Source: Hybos culiciformis
Taxonomy: Eukaryota > Arthropoda > Insecta > Diptera > Hybotidae
DNA: 64,000 nt
Direction of reading: 5' to 3'
Assembly: GCA_964007475.1 (NCBI GenBank)
Contig: OZ023273.1
Location: forward strand, 56,377,834-56,441,833
Position numbers and translations under genes: made by a program. Under the pieces are notes generated by a model. That model was not told where the DNA came from. It ran no database searches and saw only the letters and a program-made list of their open reading frames with translations. Of the stretch, positions 25,936-37,493 are shown piece after piece (within the stretch, counting starts at the first letter, position 1; each line of letters opens with the position of its first letter).

Positions 25936-28900
25936 TTAAATGTCTAATTCAAATCTTAAAGATTGCGTCGGGATTTTTGGAGCCCGATAATTTGCAATTC
26001 CTTTTTGTGATGGAGAAAGAAAAACCGATGTTTTTCGTGGAGAACTTTTTCTGCCTGGACGCCTTTTAGGTCTGTGTTCGTTAGGATTTCGTATGAAATA
26101 ATTATTTTGACGATATGGCAAATCATCGTCATATTCTTTTTCTATTCTTTCATCATCCTTCGTTTTAAAAAATTGTTTATATTTTGCCCGATAATTGGAG
26201 TTTTGATCATTTAGCAATTGCAATTGTACTGCTTCATCCATAATTTTCTGCTGATCTTCCATATATTTTGCTATTTGTCCTTTAGATGCTACATTTTTGA
26301 ATTTCTTTTCTGTTGGATATAAATTTTCTATATTTTGTAGTTTAATACTTTTCAATTCGTTTGGAAAATGAATACCTGAAAGATATTCTGATGAAGTGAA
26401 TTCATCGCCATCATCATCATCATCATCATCATTACTACTAGAAATTGGTTGAAAAACTGGCTTCTTTGGTGATTTTCTTCTTGAACTTGATTGGGGACGT
26501 CGTTTCGGTTGGTCGATTTCATCATGAGTTACATGGAAATTAGTATAACTTGTAGCTTTATTTGTATTGAAGCTAGGTTTCTGTTTTTTATGTTTATTGT
26601 TATTCCCAACTTCGATCTGGGTTCCAACAGTAAAAGAATGGTCGTCATCATAAAGATCATCATATGGACTGGACTTATCGTAATCCTGCAAATATTTTAT
26701 TAATAATCAAAGATCAAATTCTCTAAATTTGATAAAACTTTATGACAATGTTTTAACCCTTACCTCAAACTTTATTTTTTTAGGTGAATTGTAACTATAT
26801 TTTCGCCTTAGACTAATGTCATCCTCTTTTGAATAGGAGGAAAACTCTCTTGAGGGATCATCATATCTCTGTTCGATATGATAAAGTAATTGTGAATTTG
26901 TTGTAATGAATATCATTAATAAGATTAGTAACTTCTGTAAAGAGAAAAAAATTTACAATTTCATTTTTAATTTCCAGAATTTACAATTCAGTGATATTTT
27001 TTTTGGTAAGCTTTTTTAAAATTTCTATTCGAGGATCCGTACCTCATATTTGCAAAAAAAAACCCCCTTAGTATGACTTTGGAAATTGAAATTGCTTCTA
27101 ATTTCAAATAGCTGCTCAGTTTGATTGTATCGTAATTTTATTCTTATCTTATCTATTCAACCGCGCGTAACATATAACTTATTACATTTTATCTGCTGAA
27201 GCTGAAGAAGAATTAATACATTTAATTTAAACTTTAGTATACCAGCTTCATGTCTAAAAAAAATAATAAATATGTAATTATAAATATTACTGCGGCGGTT
27301 TTTTGTGGTTAAAAACTTTAAAATACATTTGCCATTAATAATAGGCATGTTTAACTTTAATCTCGATATCTTCTACATTTATGTATTTTTTAATAGTAGT
27401 TCTTCACATATTTGTTTAATTATCAACATTACTTTTTGATAATTAAAATGATCTAGTATGGTATACCTGAATTGAATATATTGAAAATTTGTTACATTTT
27501 CACTTAAATGGCAAATAAAGAAGTTGTTGTTGTTACACCACTTTATAAATCCATATACATTTCCTTTTACTTTCAATGTAAATGTCTATAGCAATCTCTA
27601 TATATAAGAGAAGCATTTTTTTTCTCTAATATGCATATCACATAATTGCAATCAATTTATTTTTCTCTGTCAAAGTAAATATATATGAATTCCACTGATG
27701 GCAGTCAATTAGTTTGCTATTGGGTAATATGGAAGTTTAACAACATTTTTTCAAAATAGTTCAACAAGATTACAATGTATGTAATTACATAATATGATGA
27801 TTGCAAACACAACTAGAGTCTATATTTATATTGCAAACAAAAAAACTTTATCAACTTAAAATATAATAATTTATTTTGCTTGATAACCAGTTGAACAATA
27901 TTTAAATCATGACACCAATAATTTACATTTCTTCCTTATATACTTTTTTTCTCCTTTTAGAGTTTCACAGTTTCACATCCGGAATCATTGAACTAGATAA
28001 AATATTATTAATTTTTTTTTCATATGAAACATCGTTTATCTTCAAAGGGGACTAAAAAAAAAGCCGGTAATCGAAATCATCCAATTATTGTTACGAAAAC
28101 TATAAATATATATTTAGCCGATGAGAAGATGGTGAGACTAAATTTTAAACTCCAAAATAATTCAAAAAAGTTTTTCACACTGGAAAAGATGCTGTACAAA
28201 AAATAATGAAAGAAGAACCTATAATTATATTTATTTATATTTTATCTAAATTCAAAATTTATATCAAAAAATATAAAACTAAATAATAAAAAAAACACAA
28301 CCCTTTAAAACAAAGTTTTTAATATAAAATCTTTTATATGGGAGGCCTCGGTTTTTTATTGCTAATTTTTGATTTATTATCAGTTGTATCACATTGAATT
28401 GAATCATTTAAACTGGCACAAAATTCGAGATATAAGGAATATCGTTTCATCTTAATTTTTGCATTTCACTTTTTGATTTCACAAAACATTTATTCACTCC
28501 TTTATTTAACAAAAAAAATTTGACTAATCACTGAATGCAGCAAAAGCTCTTAACGGCCTCCTTGCTTTTCCACTTCCTCCGTCATCCAATCGATATAAGG
28601 CATTGTCATCGACTACGAGTAGAAGTGCGAAATTTCCATCTCGATCGGATGACGGAAAGTGGATCAATTTTCACTTCTTCAATTTGGAGGCAATTCGTCT
28701 AAGACTTTTTAAAGGAAATTTATATTTAAATTTTTAAAAATCAAAAAAAAAATTTAGTTTTTTGAATAATGCGGAAACATAAGTTAAAAACCATTTAAAT
28801 ATTTTTCATTTATAATCTCTAATTAAGAAATATTATTAAAATGTTATACTTATATAATTTATTATAAATAATCTAAATATGTATAATAATAATTATACTC

Positions 28901-31412
28901 CAATAATTTTATTTTTTAATCATAACTACTCTTTTCATTTAAAACTCTTTTAGTTTTTTTTTAGCTAAATCATTCAAACGAATAATTTTCCGACCACAAG
29001 CATAAAATTGTAACAATAAAAATTACAAAAACATTGTTATTCTTATGCTTACACCCACAATAATGAATTGCTAAAAAAACTTCAACAATCACTAAAACTT
29101 CCGATTTTATTTAAATTGTACTTCATTTAAGATATTTGAATGAATAATATGTTGGGATATCACGATATACGATTTATTATAACTATCGCCTATACTCGAA
29201 ATTCGAGTGAAATAACTTTACATTTGATTTTGTTCTGAATGAATCATATATTAATGTCTCCCATTAATGTCTCCCGAAGAGGTACAGAAAGGTTTGTGTG
29301 GACATATTCATATGTATGTTATTTTTATATAGTTTTAATATGAAATAAAAGCACGAACATTTAGTTCGAGTGCAGAATGCACAACTTATGAAAATCCCAA
29401 TTCGGTGTAAATATAAAAACCCAAGACGGAACATTACGTTTACGGTAGAAAATAAAAAAACTGACTATCACAAAAAAAAAAATTTTTTTCTCAAATTTTA
29501 TTTATTACTGTCAATTATTTTTGAAACTGAATAAGTGAATTGAATTTATAAATCCAACTTTTTCTTTTTAATTTCACGTTTTAACTATCATTCTGACAAA
29601 ATTTATTTGTCACATGAACAGAAACCTTAAAAGCATTCCATAGAGTAGGAATATTTTTTTAGAATTTGCAAAATCAGTTTAGTTAAATTGTAAGTGGAAA
29701 CACTATTTAATAACAAAAAAAAAGTAATAATAATAACTGTAACAAAAGCTCTAGGTTAAATATTCTTGTACTTGACTAATTATATTTACTATCAAATTCA
29801 TTTAACCCAGCTATATAAAAACACACAAAATGTTATATAATAATGCACTTATTTTGTGTTTTTTTTTTGAACACATCTGGATATTAATAATATATTGTAA
29901 TGAATTAAAATTTAAATGTATTATAAATATATTTTGATTTGATCGAATTTTTTTTTTTTAATTTAAAACTGTCCTTGAAACCTTTACTATTGAATAGTAA
30001 TTAAATGATCAAAAACATACACATTTTACAATTGCAATATTTGGACTTAACAAAATCTGGCTTTAAATCAAATTAGTAAAACCAAACTATGTTATTATGT
30101 AAATTGACCTTTCTTCAAACAAATCACAGGCAATATATTTTCTAATTACTACAGTCTTGATGCTAAAAAATATATGCTTCTGTATGAATTTTCAACTAGT
30201 TCCAATTTAGGGTTAAATCATTTACAGGCTTGGATATTACGTTTTTCAAGAATTTCTGAAGTGGTTTAGTTAGTTTATATCATATATGTATGTAAGAAGT
30301 AAAGTAAAATAATAATGACGAACACCAAATCAGTCTAAAATTCGTCATTTCTGTTTTTATTGGCATGCTTAATAATCAAAAACTTTAGCATGGCCCCGAA
30401 AATGTTGAATGTGACATTTTGAATATGGCACAAAATATTTTGATGAGTCGTATAAGCAGTGGCGTAACTACCGGTAAGCGAACGCAGCAAATGCTGCGGG
30501 CGCACGAAGTTAAAGGGCGCACCGTTTGTCAGCATTTTATCAACAAAATTCATGATTTATCACAAAAAAAGTTTTTATTTATTTTAATTCAAAGAATATT
30601 CAAAGAATATTACACTAAGGATATTACTTCGAAAATGAATTTAAGCATGCACGGATATCAATATCTGCTATCTGGTCGATGACAGCTGAAACTTGCCACC
30701 CTATAAAGATGGTGAATCGTTTCCGACTTAAAAAAGAAGTTTAATGTTCGGCGTTGACAAGTCGCCAGTTAAGTTTATGATAATTAGAATAGCGAAAACT
30801 GAATATATAGAAAATTTAAAAATAAGTTTTTAAAAATAAAACAAAAATTATTGGTTCCTTTTTTTAAATTGTGGGGTAGGTGGGTGCAAATTTATTTTCG
30901 CCTAGGGGCGCAATATTTGTAGTTACGCCATACTGGATATAAGAATACAATCATCTTCCCAAATTACGTCAACATTTGACGAGATAAGCAAAATGTTTAA
31001 AAAAATTTTTGTTTTAAAAGAGAACAATTTCTTTTGAAACCAATAAATTTCTTGCGCAATAATCAATTAAGCTATTATCGCAGTTGCAAAGCTATTACTA
31101 CAAAAAAAATTATACAAAATTTTGTTATGAAATTTCATAAGAGATTAGAAAACTCATAAACATAATCATCAACTATATTTGTTTTAAATCCCTTTTAATT
31201 TTCATTTATAATTTTTTTTGTTTTCACTATTTTCTTTATTGACTTCTTCATTATTAATTCATAAACAAATAAACAAAAAATTATTAAAAAAAAAAAAAAA
31301 TAATTACAAAACTATTGTAAAAAGAAAAATAATCAAAAAATTAAGATGTTGAAATTAATGTTCAAATCAATTTTTTTTCTTTTATTTTGCCACTTACAGC
31401 GAATAAATCCAT
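25936..31412 (-). CDS. Unrecognised secreted, highly charged protein, 3 coding exons
   Basis: Predicted 311 aa from exons 31412-31398, 26934-26764 and 26685-25936 (minus strand), joined in phase 0 at GT-AG sites. Exon 1 codes only M-D-L-F-A; it was chosen because it has a GTAAGT donor, completes a clean signal peptide (FAKLLILLMIFITTNSQ) and lies about 300 bases below a TATA/initiator promoter. Exons 2 and 3 are firmer than exon 1, since the 4.5-kb first intron cannot be proved. The mature protein has acidic clusters (a run of seven Asp near residue 150), Tyr-rich stretches, and two similar basic blocks, KRRPQSSSRRKSPKKP and KRRPGRKSSPRK, the second near the C-terminus. There are no cysteines in the mature part and no domain I know. 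It could be an extracellular-matrix, cuticle or salivary protein. A polyadenylation signal lies at 25909-25914. Confidence 0.65.
28567..28662. repeat. Hairpin-forming inverted repeat in intron 1
   Basis: Left arm CACTTCCTCCGTCATCCAAT (from 28571) pairs with right arm ATCGGATGACGGAAAGTG (28644-28661) across about 50 bases that include CATCGACTACGAGTAGAAGT. The block is GC-richer than the surrounding intron. It could be a small MITE or a structured RNA; no target duplication is obvious. Confidence 0.45.
30457..30935. mobile_element. Non-autonomous hAT-like element in intron 1
   Basis: It starts CAGTGGCGTAACTACC at 30457 and ends GTAGTTACGCCATACTG at 30935, imperfect terminal inverted repeats of a widespread hAT type. 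The 8-bp flanks are CGTATAAG (30449) and GATATAAG (30936), matching at six positions, a decayed target duplication. The interior keeps GGGCGCAC/GGGGCGCA-like subterminal blocks but no transposase. It lies within the first intron of the secreted-protein gene. Confidence 0.65.
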
Positions 31413-31717
31413 TATTGCACAATTCCAATGGGTTCAAAACAAAAAAAAAACAACCTAAAATTAAATGATGTAAAAAAAACTGTATCTTTTACTTCAAAAA
31501 ATAATGGTAAATTAAACCAATGCGAAAAAAATTTTTCTCAAGTATTTTTCATTTGAATCAATTTATAAAATCATAATTTTTTTTTTATGTTTATTTTCAA
31601 TATCTCTTCTTATTATATTATAATACGGAAAACAAATTACAAACTAAGAAAAAAATTGAATTCATTCAGTTTTTCTAACTAACTAAAACTATTTTACTCA
31701 ACTAAAGTCCGAACGAA

Positions 31718-31753
31718 ACTGAAAGTTTGTAGATGCAGATTGCTAGTTTTATA
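31718..31753 (-). promoter_or_regulatory. Core promoter of the charged secreted-protein gene
   Basis: On the minus strand TATAAAA (31753-31747) is followed 33 bases later by the arthropod initiator TCAGT (31722-31718), putting the start at the A, 31720. The start codon at 31412 lies 308 bases downstream. This combination supports the exon 1 choice for the gene ending at 25936. Confidence 0.6.
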
Positions 31754-33939
31754 ATAATCAAATCATAGGAGAAGAAATAAAAATATTTTTTCTTACCAAT
31801 TTGAAAAGCATAAAATATTGTACATAGTTAAAAAAAAAAATAACACCAGTTGTAAAACATATTGGAAAAAAACATGTTTCTTGCTTATAAACTTGATGTT
31901 TTTTTTTTTTTAAATAATGTTTGGTTTTCTTTTCACATTAATTTGAGTATGATTAGAAATAATTAAATAAAGAATAACAGTTTGAGATAAGAAAATGTTT
32001 TTGTTTTTTTTTTTTCTTTCTAGTTTTTCTTTTTATACACTTAGAAAATAAATTATTTGTTGTATCGTTTACGTCAATTATTGAAAATATTCTTGAAATA
32101 ATCTTATCTACAAAATATTGAATTAACTTAATTTTGTAAATCAAAATTATTAATAAAAACATAAAAATATAGTATGTATGTATTATACTATTTTATGTAC
32201 ATTTAAAAGTTTATATTACACTACAGTTTAATTGGAAATTAATTATTTTTTGCATTGAATGGATATTTAATAAATTATTTTTTCAATAATTGACAAAATG
32301 TAATTCTAATGATAAAAGAAATTATTTTTTTCAATTTCGGAATTTTTTTTTTAAATACTCAGCGTTGGTTTATGATATAAGGCTACTACCACTACTACTA
32401 CTTATATAAATACCATAGTACGTATAATAAAACTTTTTTTTTTAACAAAGCACATAATTTAGGTATTTGAACTTATAAAATTTATAATGTTTATTAGTAA
32501 AAATGCGTCTAATTAAAACTATTAAAATATTTAACAGATATGAAGGTAATAAATTATTATTTATTTACTTTTAACTTTAAAGGTTAATTTCTTTTTTCGT
32601 TTGACATTAATAATATTTACTATAAAACACAAAAAATATACTGCAAACTGCATGGTAAATACCTATTATTTTTTTATATACATTTTATTGCATTTCATTA
32701 AAATGTACATAAGTAACCTAGCTTTTTAATATGGTAAGTAATATAAATTTAACATGCTACAGCTAGAGAATTACAACTTTATGTAATTTATAAAGTATAA
32801 CTGTCTATTAATGAGGTGAATATATGTTTTACCCATTTATAATACTTGTTTTCAGCTCCTTTAATATCAATCTTATACATATATTATTTTTATAATTAAG
32901 CAAAAATTATTAAAACTACATAACTCAATTAATTTAAAATACCAAACGTTATTCATGTTCATAATGAAAGATAAGAACTACTTTATTTCTTTTAAGAGCA
33001 TCTTTGTTACTACCACGAATGGTAAAGTTTTCATAGTTATCATTATAAAGCGTTGTGAGATTAGCAATGGTTATTTTGAAACATATAGTGTGTATGTGAA
33101 ATAAATTAAAATATAATTTTTTTTGACAGTATTAAAACAAAAGAAAAAACTATGCTGTTGATTTTCTCGCACCTAAACTTAACTAACATAATGTAAATGT
33201 ATTTTTTTGTTATTTTTAATTTAAAAACTCTATACGCATATTCGGATAGTATATCTAAATTTATTAGTATTTTATTTTTGTTTAAAACAATTATATAGGT
33301 ATATATTAGTTAAACTACTCTAAACATTTTATATAAATGGGCATATGGCGCCCTTTGAGAAGGCTTCTTTGTGTAAGTCAAACACTTGCCGGTACTGTTT
33401 GTATTTTTGTAGAATTCTAGCTAGCATTAAACAAAAAATAATAATTTATTATCGGAAAATAAACGGAAACTGTTAAATACATCTTTGGTCTTTACAAATG
33501 AAAAACTCTTGAAATATTAACGCACCCAATGTTTTATTTTTGAAGTTAAGTAACTTATTTCATGAAATTTTTTTCTTATTTTCTTTATTGCTACCCGCGA
33601 AATTGCAATCAAGTTTAAAATCTATCTAGGAAGTTTTTTGCTTGAAAACTGGATATAATACACAACATAAAAAAAATAATTTTACAGGTTGTAAAATCAT
33701 GCATTCATGTAGCCGGTATAAGGAAAATTTTTGAAGAAAATTGTGCATAAATACTTATTTTATTTGTATTTAGAAAATGAAATATTTATCATATAATTTA
33801 AACATAGGATATCCGTTAAAATTAAAATACCTACAGTGATTATTTATGCAAAAAAAAAAATTTTTTCTTTTGTAAATTATTTTATGATTACAAAAGAGCC
33901 TGTTTTTCATATGAACTCTATTAAGATAAATGGGAGCGA
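31754..33939. other. Gene-free AT-rich DNA
   Basis: No exon, RNA gene or structured repeat supported. Frames of about 60 codons near 31953 and 33770 are low complexity. Confidence 0.5.
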
Positions 33940-34930
33940 GCCTCTTTGCAAATTCCATATTGCAAAAGTCTATTTGGCCGAAAGCTACTTATCAAATTTG
34001 TATGTTTCGCAAATCTCCATTTCGCAAAAAAAACTCTTTAACAAAATTCCATTTGGCCTAATGCGACACTTCGCAAAAAGATATTTCTCAAAATACCAAT
34101 TCACAACATTATATTAATTGAGACACTTCGCAAAAGTATAGTTCAACAAATTTTTTTTTACTGCACAAATATGATGAATAGAATATTAAGGGTTTTTTTT
34201 AACTGTAAAAAAAAAGCATGTAGGATTTTATAGGCTCATGGATGAAATCCGAAAAGAAATATTGTAACGACTGAAATAAAAAAATTTGAAATGGGTGGGC
34301 CACCAGCAGTAAAAAAAAACAAAATATTACTTAAAAGATAAAAAAATTTAAAATATTTTGAAAAGAAAAGACGATTATAGGGAAGTCAAACTATTATTTT
34401 TGATTGCCGAGAATTTAAAATTGAAATAATTTTTTTAAATAAAAATATTAATTTTCTAATATGTCCATACTGGTTATGTACGTATTGAATATTAAAAAAA
34501 TATATATTAAGTATTAATTTTTTAATATTATTTCTTAGAAACTGGATTTGTATTAATTTAAAAAACAGATATTAAAAATTCAATAAAATTTCTTAAAATT
34601 AAAATGCATATAATTGGAATTGTTTAATTTAATAATATGCATTTATGATAATGCAACATATTTTAGTGAATGCTAAATATACATTTCGCAACTACCCTTT
34701 TTGGCGTAATTACGCCAAAAAGGGTAGTTGCGAAATGTATATTTTGCCAAAAGTAGTAGTTGCGAAATGTCCTTATGCTAACTGGAAAGTTGTTAACTGT
34801 CTCATTAGGCTAAAGCGAACGTTTGTTAACTATCCGTTTTGCGAAATGGTTCTTTTACGAAGTGTCTTTTTTGCCAAATGGAATTAGGCAAAATGTCTTT
34901 TTGCGAAATGTCTTTCGGCGATTCGGGTAA
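33940..34930. repeat. Fold-back-like element of degenerate TTCGCAAA units
   Basis: Both ends carry many degenerate short units around the core (A)CATTTCGCAAAA. They run in one orientation at 33940-34140 and in the opposite orientation (TTTTGCGAAATG, TTTGCCAAATGGAATTAGGC) at 34700-34925. Matching landmarks occur inverted on the two sides, such as AATTCCATTTGGC against GCCAAATGGAATT and GACACTTCGCAAAA against TTTTACGAAGTGTC. The centre is unrelated AT-rich DNA. This is the architecture of fold-back elements or long inverted-repeat MITEs. The 80- and 93-codon frames crossing it are translations of the repeat. Confidence 0.6.
34675..34744. repeat. 70-bp perfect palindrome
   Basis: Two 35-base arms meet without a spacer between 34709 and 34710, at GGCGTAATTACGCC. 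Pairing is complete outward to 34675 and 34744 and stops at 34674/34745. The arms contain the unit ACATTTCGCAACTACCC, so the palindrome was built from the surrounding fold-back element's own units. Confidence 0.9.
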
Positions 34931-36679
34931 CACCCAAGATAAATGGATGGTTTAAGTAATTGCATTAATTTGCATTGCATCACAAATCACACCCTCAATG
35001 TCAATGCCGCAAACAGCGAAAATAAAGAAAAAAAATAAAATAACCATGACAGTGAACAAATTAAAAATGATGAACAATAATTTTTTGGTGGAAAACGTAA
35101 TCAATATTTAATATCAGCTTAATTGCGGTTAAAATTGTTAGTGGGTTGAATAAAAACAAACCAGAAGGCAATCGAAAAGAAAATTTAAAAAAAAATTTAA
35201 TAAATTTGTATGTTAATACATTATACCTATTTATTTTTAATAAAATAACTTTTTTTTGTGAGTTTTCTATACTAGATTATAAGTTATGAGAATTAAATCT
35301 CTTGAATGTGCTAAAAATCTGATATTTCTATACCTGTGGAAAATAAAGATTATCTTTTTTTTTTTTAATTTTATGAAAAATCTTCTGGTTTATCTAGTTT
35401 TTATTCAAGGAAATGTGTGTGATAATATAAATAATTAATGAAAATATGTAATTCAAGTAAGAAATTCTGAAGTTTTTCCACTTTTTCCTACAGAAATATT
35501 GTTATAAATTATTATTAATATACATATATAACTAGGAGTAGATTATAACAATGGAAATTGTAGATTTTAATTGGTTTTAGTGGAAACATTGATTCAAAGA
35601 AAGAAACTCATAAAGCATTTTTTCTTGACTTTATTTTTTCATCATTACATAAAGGTTTATAATATATTTAAAATACATGTTATAAAGTTGTTACATTTTA
35701 TTTTTTTTTGTCAATATTATTTTTTCTAAATAGCGATAATAAATTTTTATTTTTGATTTATGAATTTTCTTAGCATATTTTCTACAAAAAAAAAGTTATA
35801 AAAGTGCATAACTTTTTGAAGCATTTACAATTTTTTTTTTTTTTACCTTTTATTAATTAAATCTATAGTATATAATTATATATTTGTTTTTATTTTAGTA
35901 TTAAGATATGTTAAATATTTTCAAGTTCAAGTTATTGTTTTGAAGAACTTACAATAATTTATTAGGTTTTCAGTGCTATCCATCAGTTCGGAAAAATTAA
36001 TACAAGAATTCTTAAAAAATCGAAATGAATTAAATAATTTTTGGACAGGCTCTTCAACTCAAACAGTCACATAAAAATGCTTAAAATTTAATTTTAATAT
36101 CTGGTTGGAGTTCTTACAGCCGTAGAAAAATGCTTTTAAAGTGAAACTCTTTTATAATCGTTTTGGATTTTTTTGATTGGTTACGCATGTCACGGCCGTC
36201 AACTTTTTATCGCTGCCTTGAAATATACATTATTAATCAGGGAAAAAAATATTCCTCGAGTAATTAAAAAACTCACTCCTTAAAGACTAATTATTTTAAA
36301 ACAATTATAAAACTCACTGAGTATTAAGTTTTATTAAATTTATTTCTCTCAGTAATAAAAAATAGGTACAAGCAAAATTTAAATATCCACTCACTTTAAG
36401 CAAATATTGTATTTTCGTTATATTGCTTAGAATTAGATGATATAAAATTTTTGTTTTTTTTCTCTTATCAATTTTTACTTTAATTCAAAGGAATTTTGCT
36501 CATTTTGTTTTTAAAAATGATTGCGAGTTAGAATCAAATCTTCTTAATACACAATTTTTTGTGCATGTAGAAAAGTAAAAGTTAGTTTGAATTGAGATGT
36601 GTGTTTTCTTATAGAACTTTTTAAATTTTGGTTGTTGGTGTAAATGTGCAAATTTTTTTTCGTTAACTTATTTTATTTA
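34931..36679. other. Gene-free AT-rich DNA
   Basis: No supported gene or repeat. The sequence is AT-rich with homopolymer runs. Confidence 0.5.
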
Positions 36680-36829
36680 AACACACACACATACCCACAC
36701 ACAAACACACACACCCACACCCACACACACACCCACACACCCACACACACACACACACACACCCACACACACCCACACACAAACACACACACACACACAA
36801 ATACACACACACACAAACACACACGCGCG
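36680..36829 (+). repeat. Imperfect CA-dinucleotide microsatellite
   Basis: About 150 bp of ACACAC with interspersed CCCAC, AAAC and AATAC interruptions, ending in ACACGCGCGAG. The Thr-His reading frame across it is an artefact of the repeat. Confidence 0.95.
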
Positions 36830-37240
36830 AGTCTAAAAAAAATGTTCACGAAGAAATAAGACTACGGTCAAATCTGCTTCTGAAAAAAAAAACTAATAAT
36901 GTGATGTTATTTATGTTTTGTCATAAAGGAAGTATAAATAGAGGAACTAGTCCCATACAAAAAATTCGAATAAAAAAAGTTAAACAAAATTAGATCAGAC
37001 CCCCAAGCTTTTATTTTTGTTTAGAATATATCGCTATAACGAGAGAGCTTTATAGCTTTTAAAATATTTTTTGTATAAAGCTTTTAAAAATAAAAAAAAT
37101 ATTTCCTTTATTATAATTGTATTTTAATGTTTACTAGTATTTGTTCTCTATAAAAAAAAAAATTGGGTTAGATAAATGTAAATAAAAAAATTATTTTTGA
37201 AAGCATTAACAAATTCATTTTATTTCATGTTTATTTACAT

Positions 37241-37493
37241 ATCGTCGGTCTCGTGCAAAAAGCACGAAACTGTAAGTTTAGCCGTTTTCACCTAATATTT
37301 TACAAAAATCATAAAAAAACTAAAATTTGAATATGTTCAAAGTTGAAAGCTCTCATAAATTATCCGCAATGACTATTTCTATTTTCCCGAAAGTACCAAA
37401 ACGTACTACAAAAAAAGAAAAAAAAAAATTCAAAACCAATTTTCTTAAAACTATGTTTTTGCAGTTTCGTGATTTTTGCATGAGACCGACGAT
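37241..37493. mobile_element. MITE with 32-bp terminal inverted repeats
   Basis: The left end ATCGTCGGTCTCGTGCAAAA (from 37241) continues into AGCACGAAACTG. It is the inverse, with two mismatches, of the right end CAGTTTCGTGATTTTTGCAT followed by GAGACCGACGAT (to 37492). The 253-bp unit has no real coding sequence; the 86-codon frame inside is a low-complexity by-product. Target duplication is not clear. Confidence 0.7.

Noticed and set aside
26686..26691. Start of the charged secreted protein at MQDYDK
   Set aside because: That codon is TTG and lies in the intron side of a good acceptor. The preceding exon (26764-26934) provides the signal peptide in the same phase.
28024..28206. 60-codon Lys-rich frame
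   Set aside because: Short, low complexity, no splice or promoter context, and it lies in the intron of the reverse-strand gene.
30419..30682. 87-codon forward frame near 30.4-30.7 kb
   Set aside because: It crosses the tip of the hAT-like MITE and has no family features.
34645..34887. 80-codon frame across the palindrome
   Set aside because: It is a translation of the fold-back units; codons simply mirror TTCGCAAA repeats.
36644..36859. Thr-His repeat protein frame
   Set aside because: It is the CA microsatellite read in frame.
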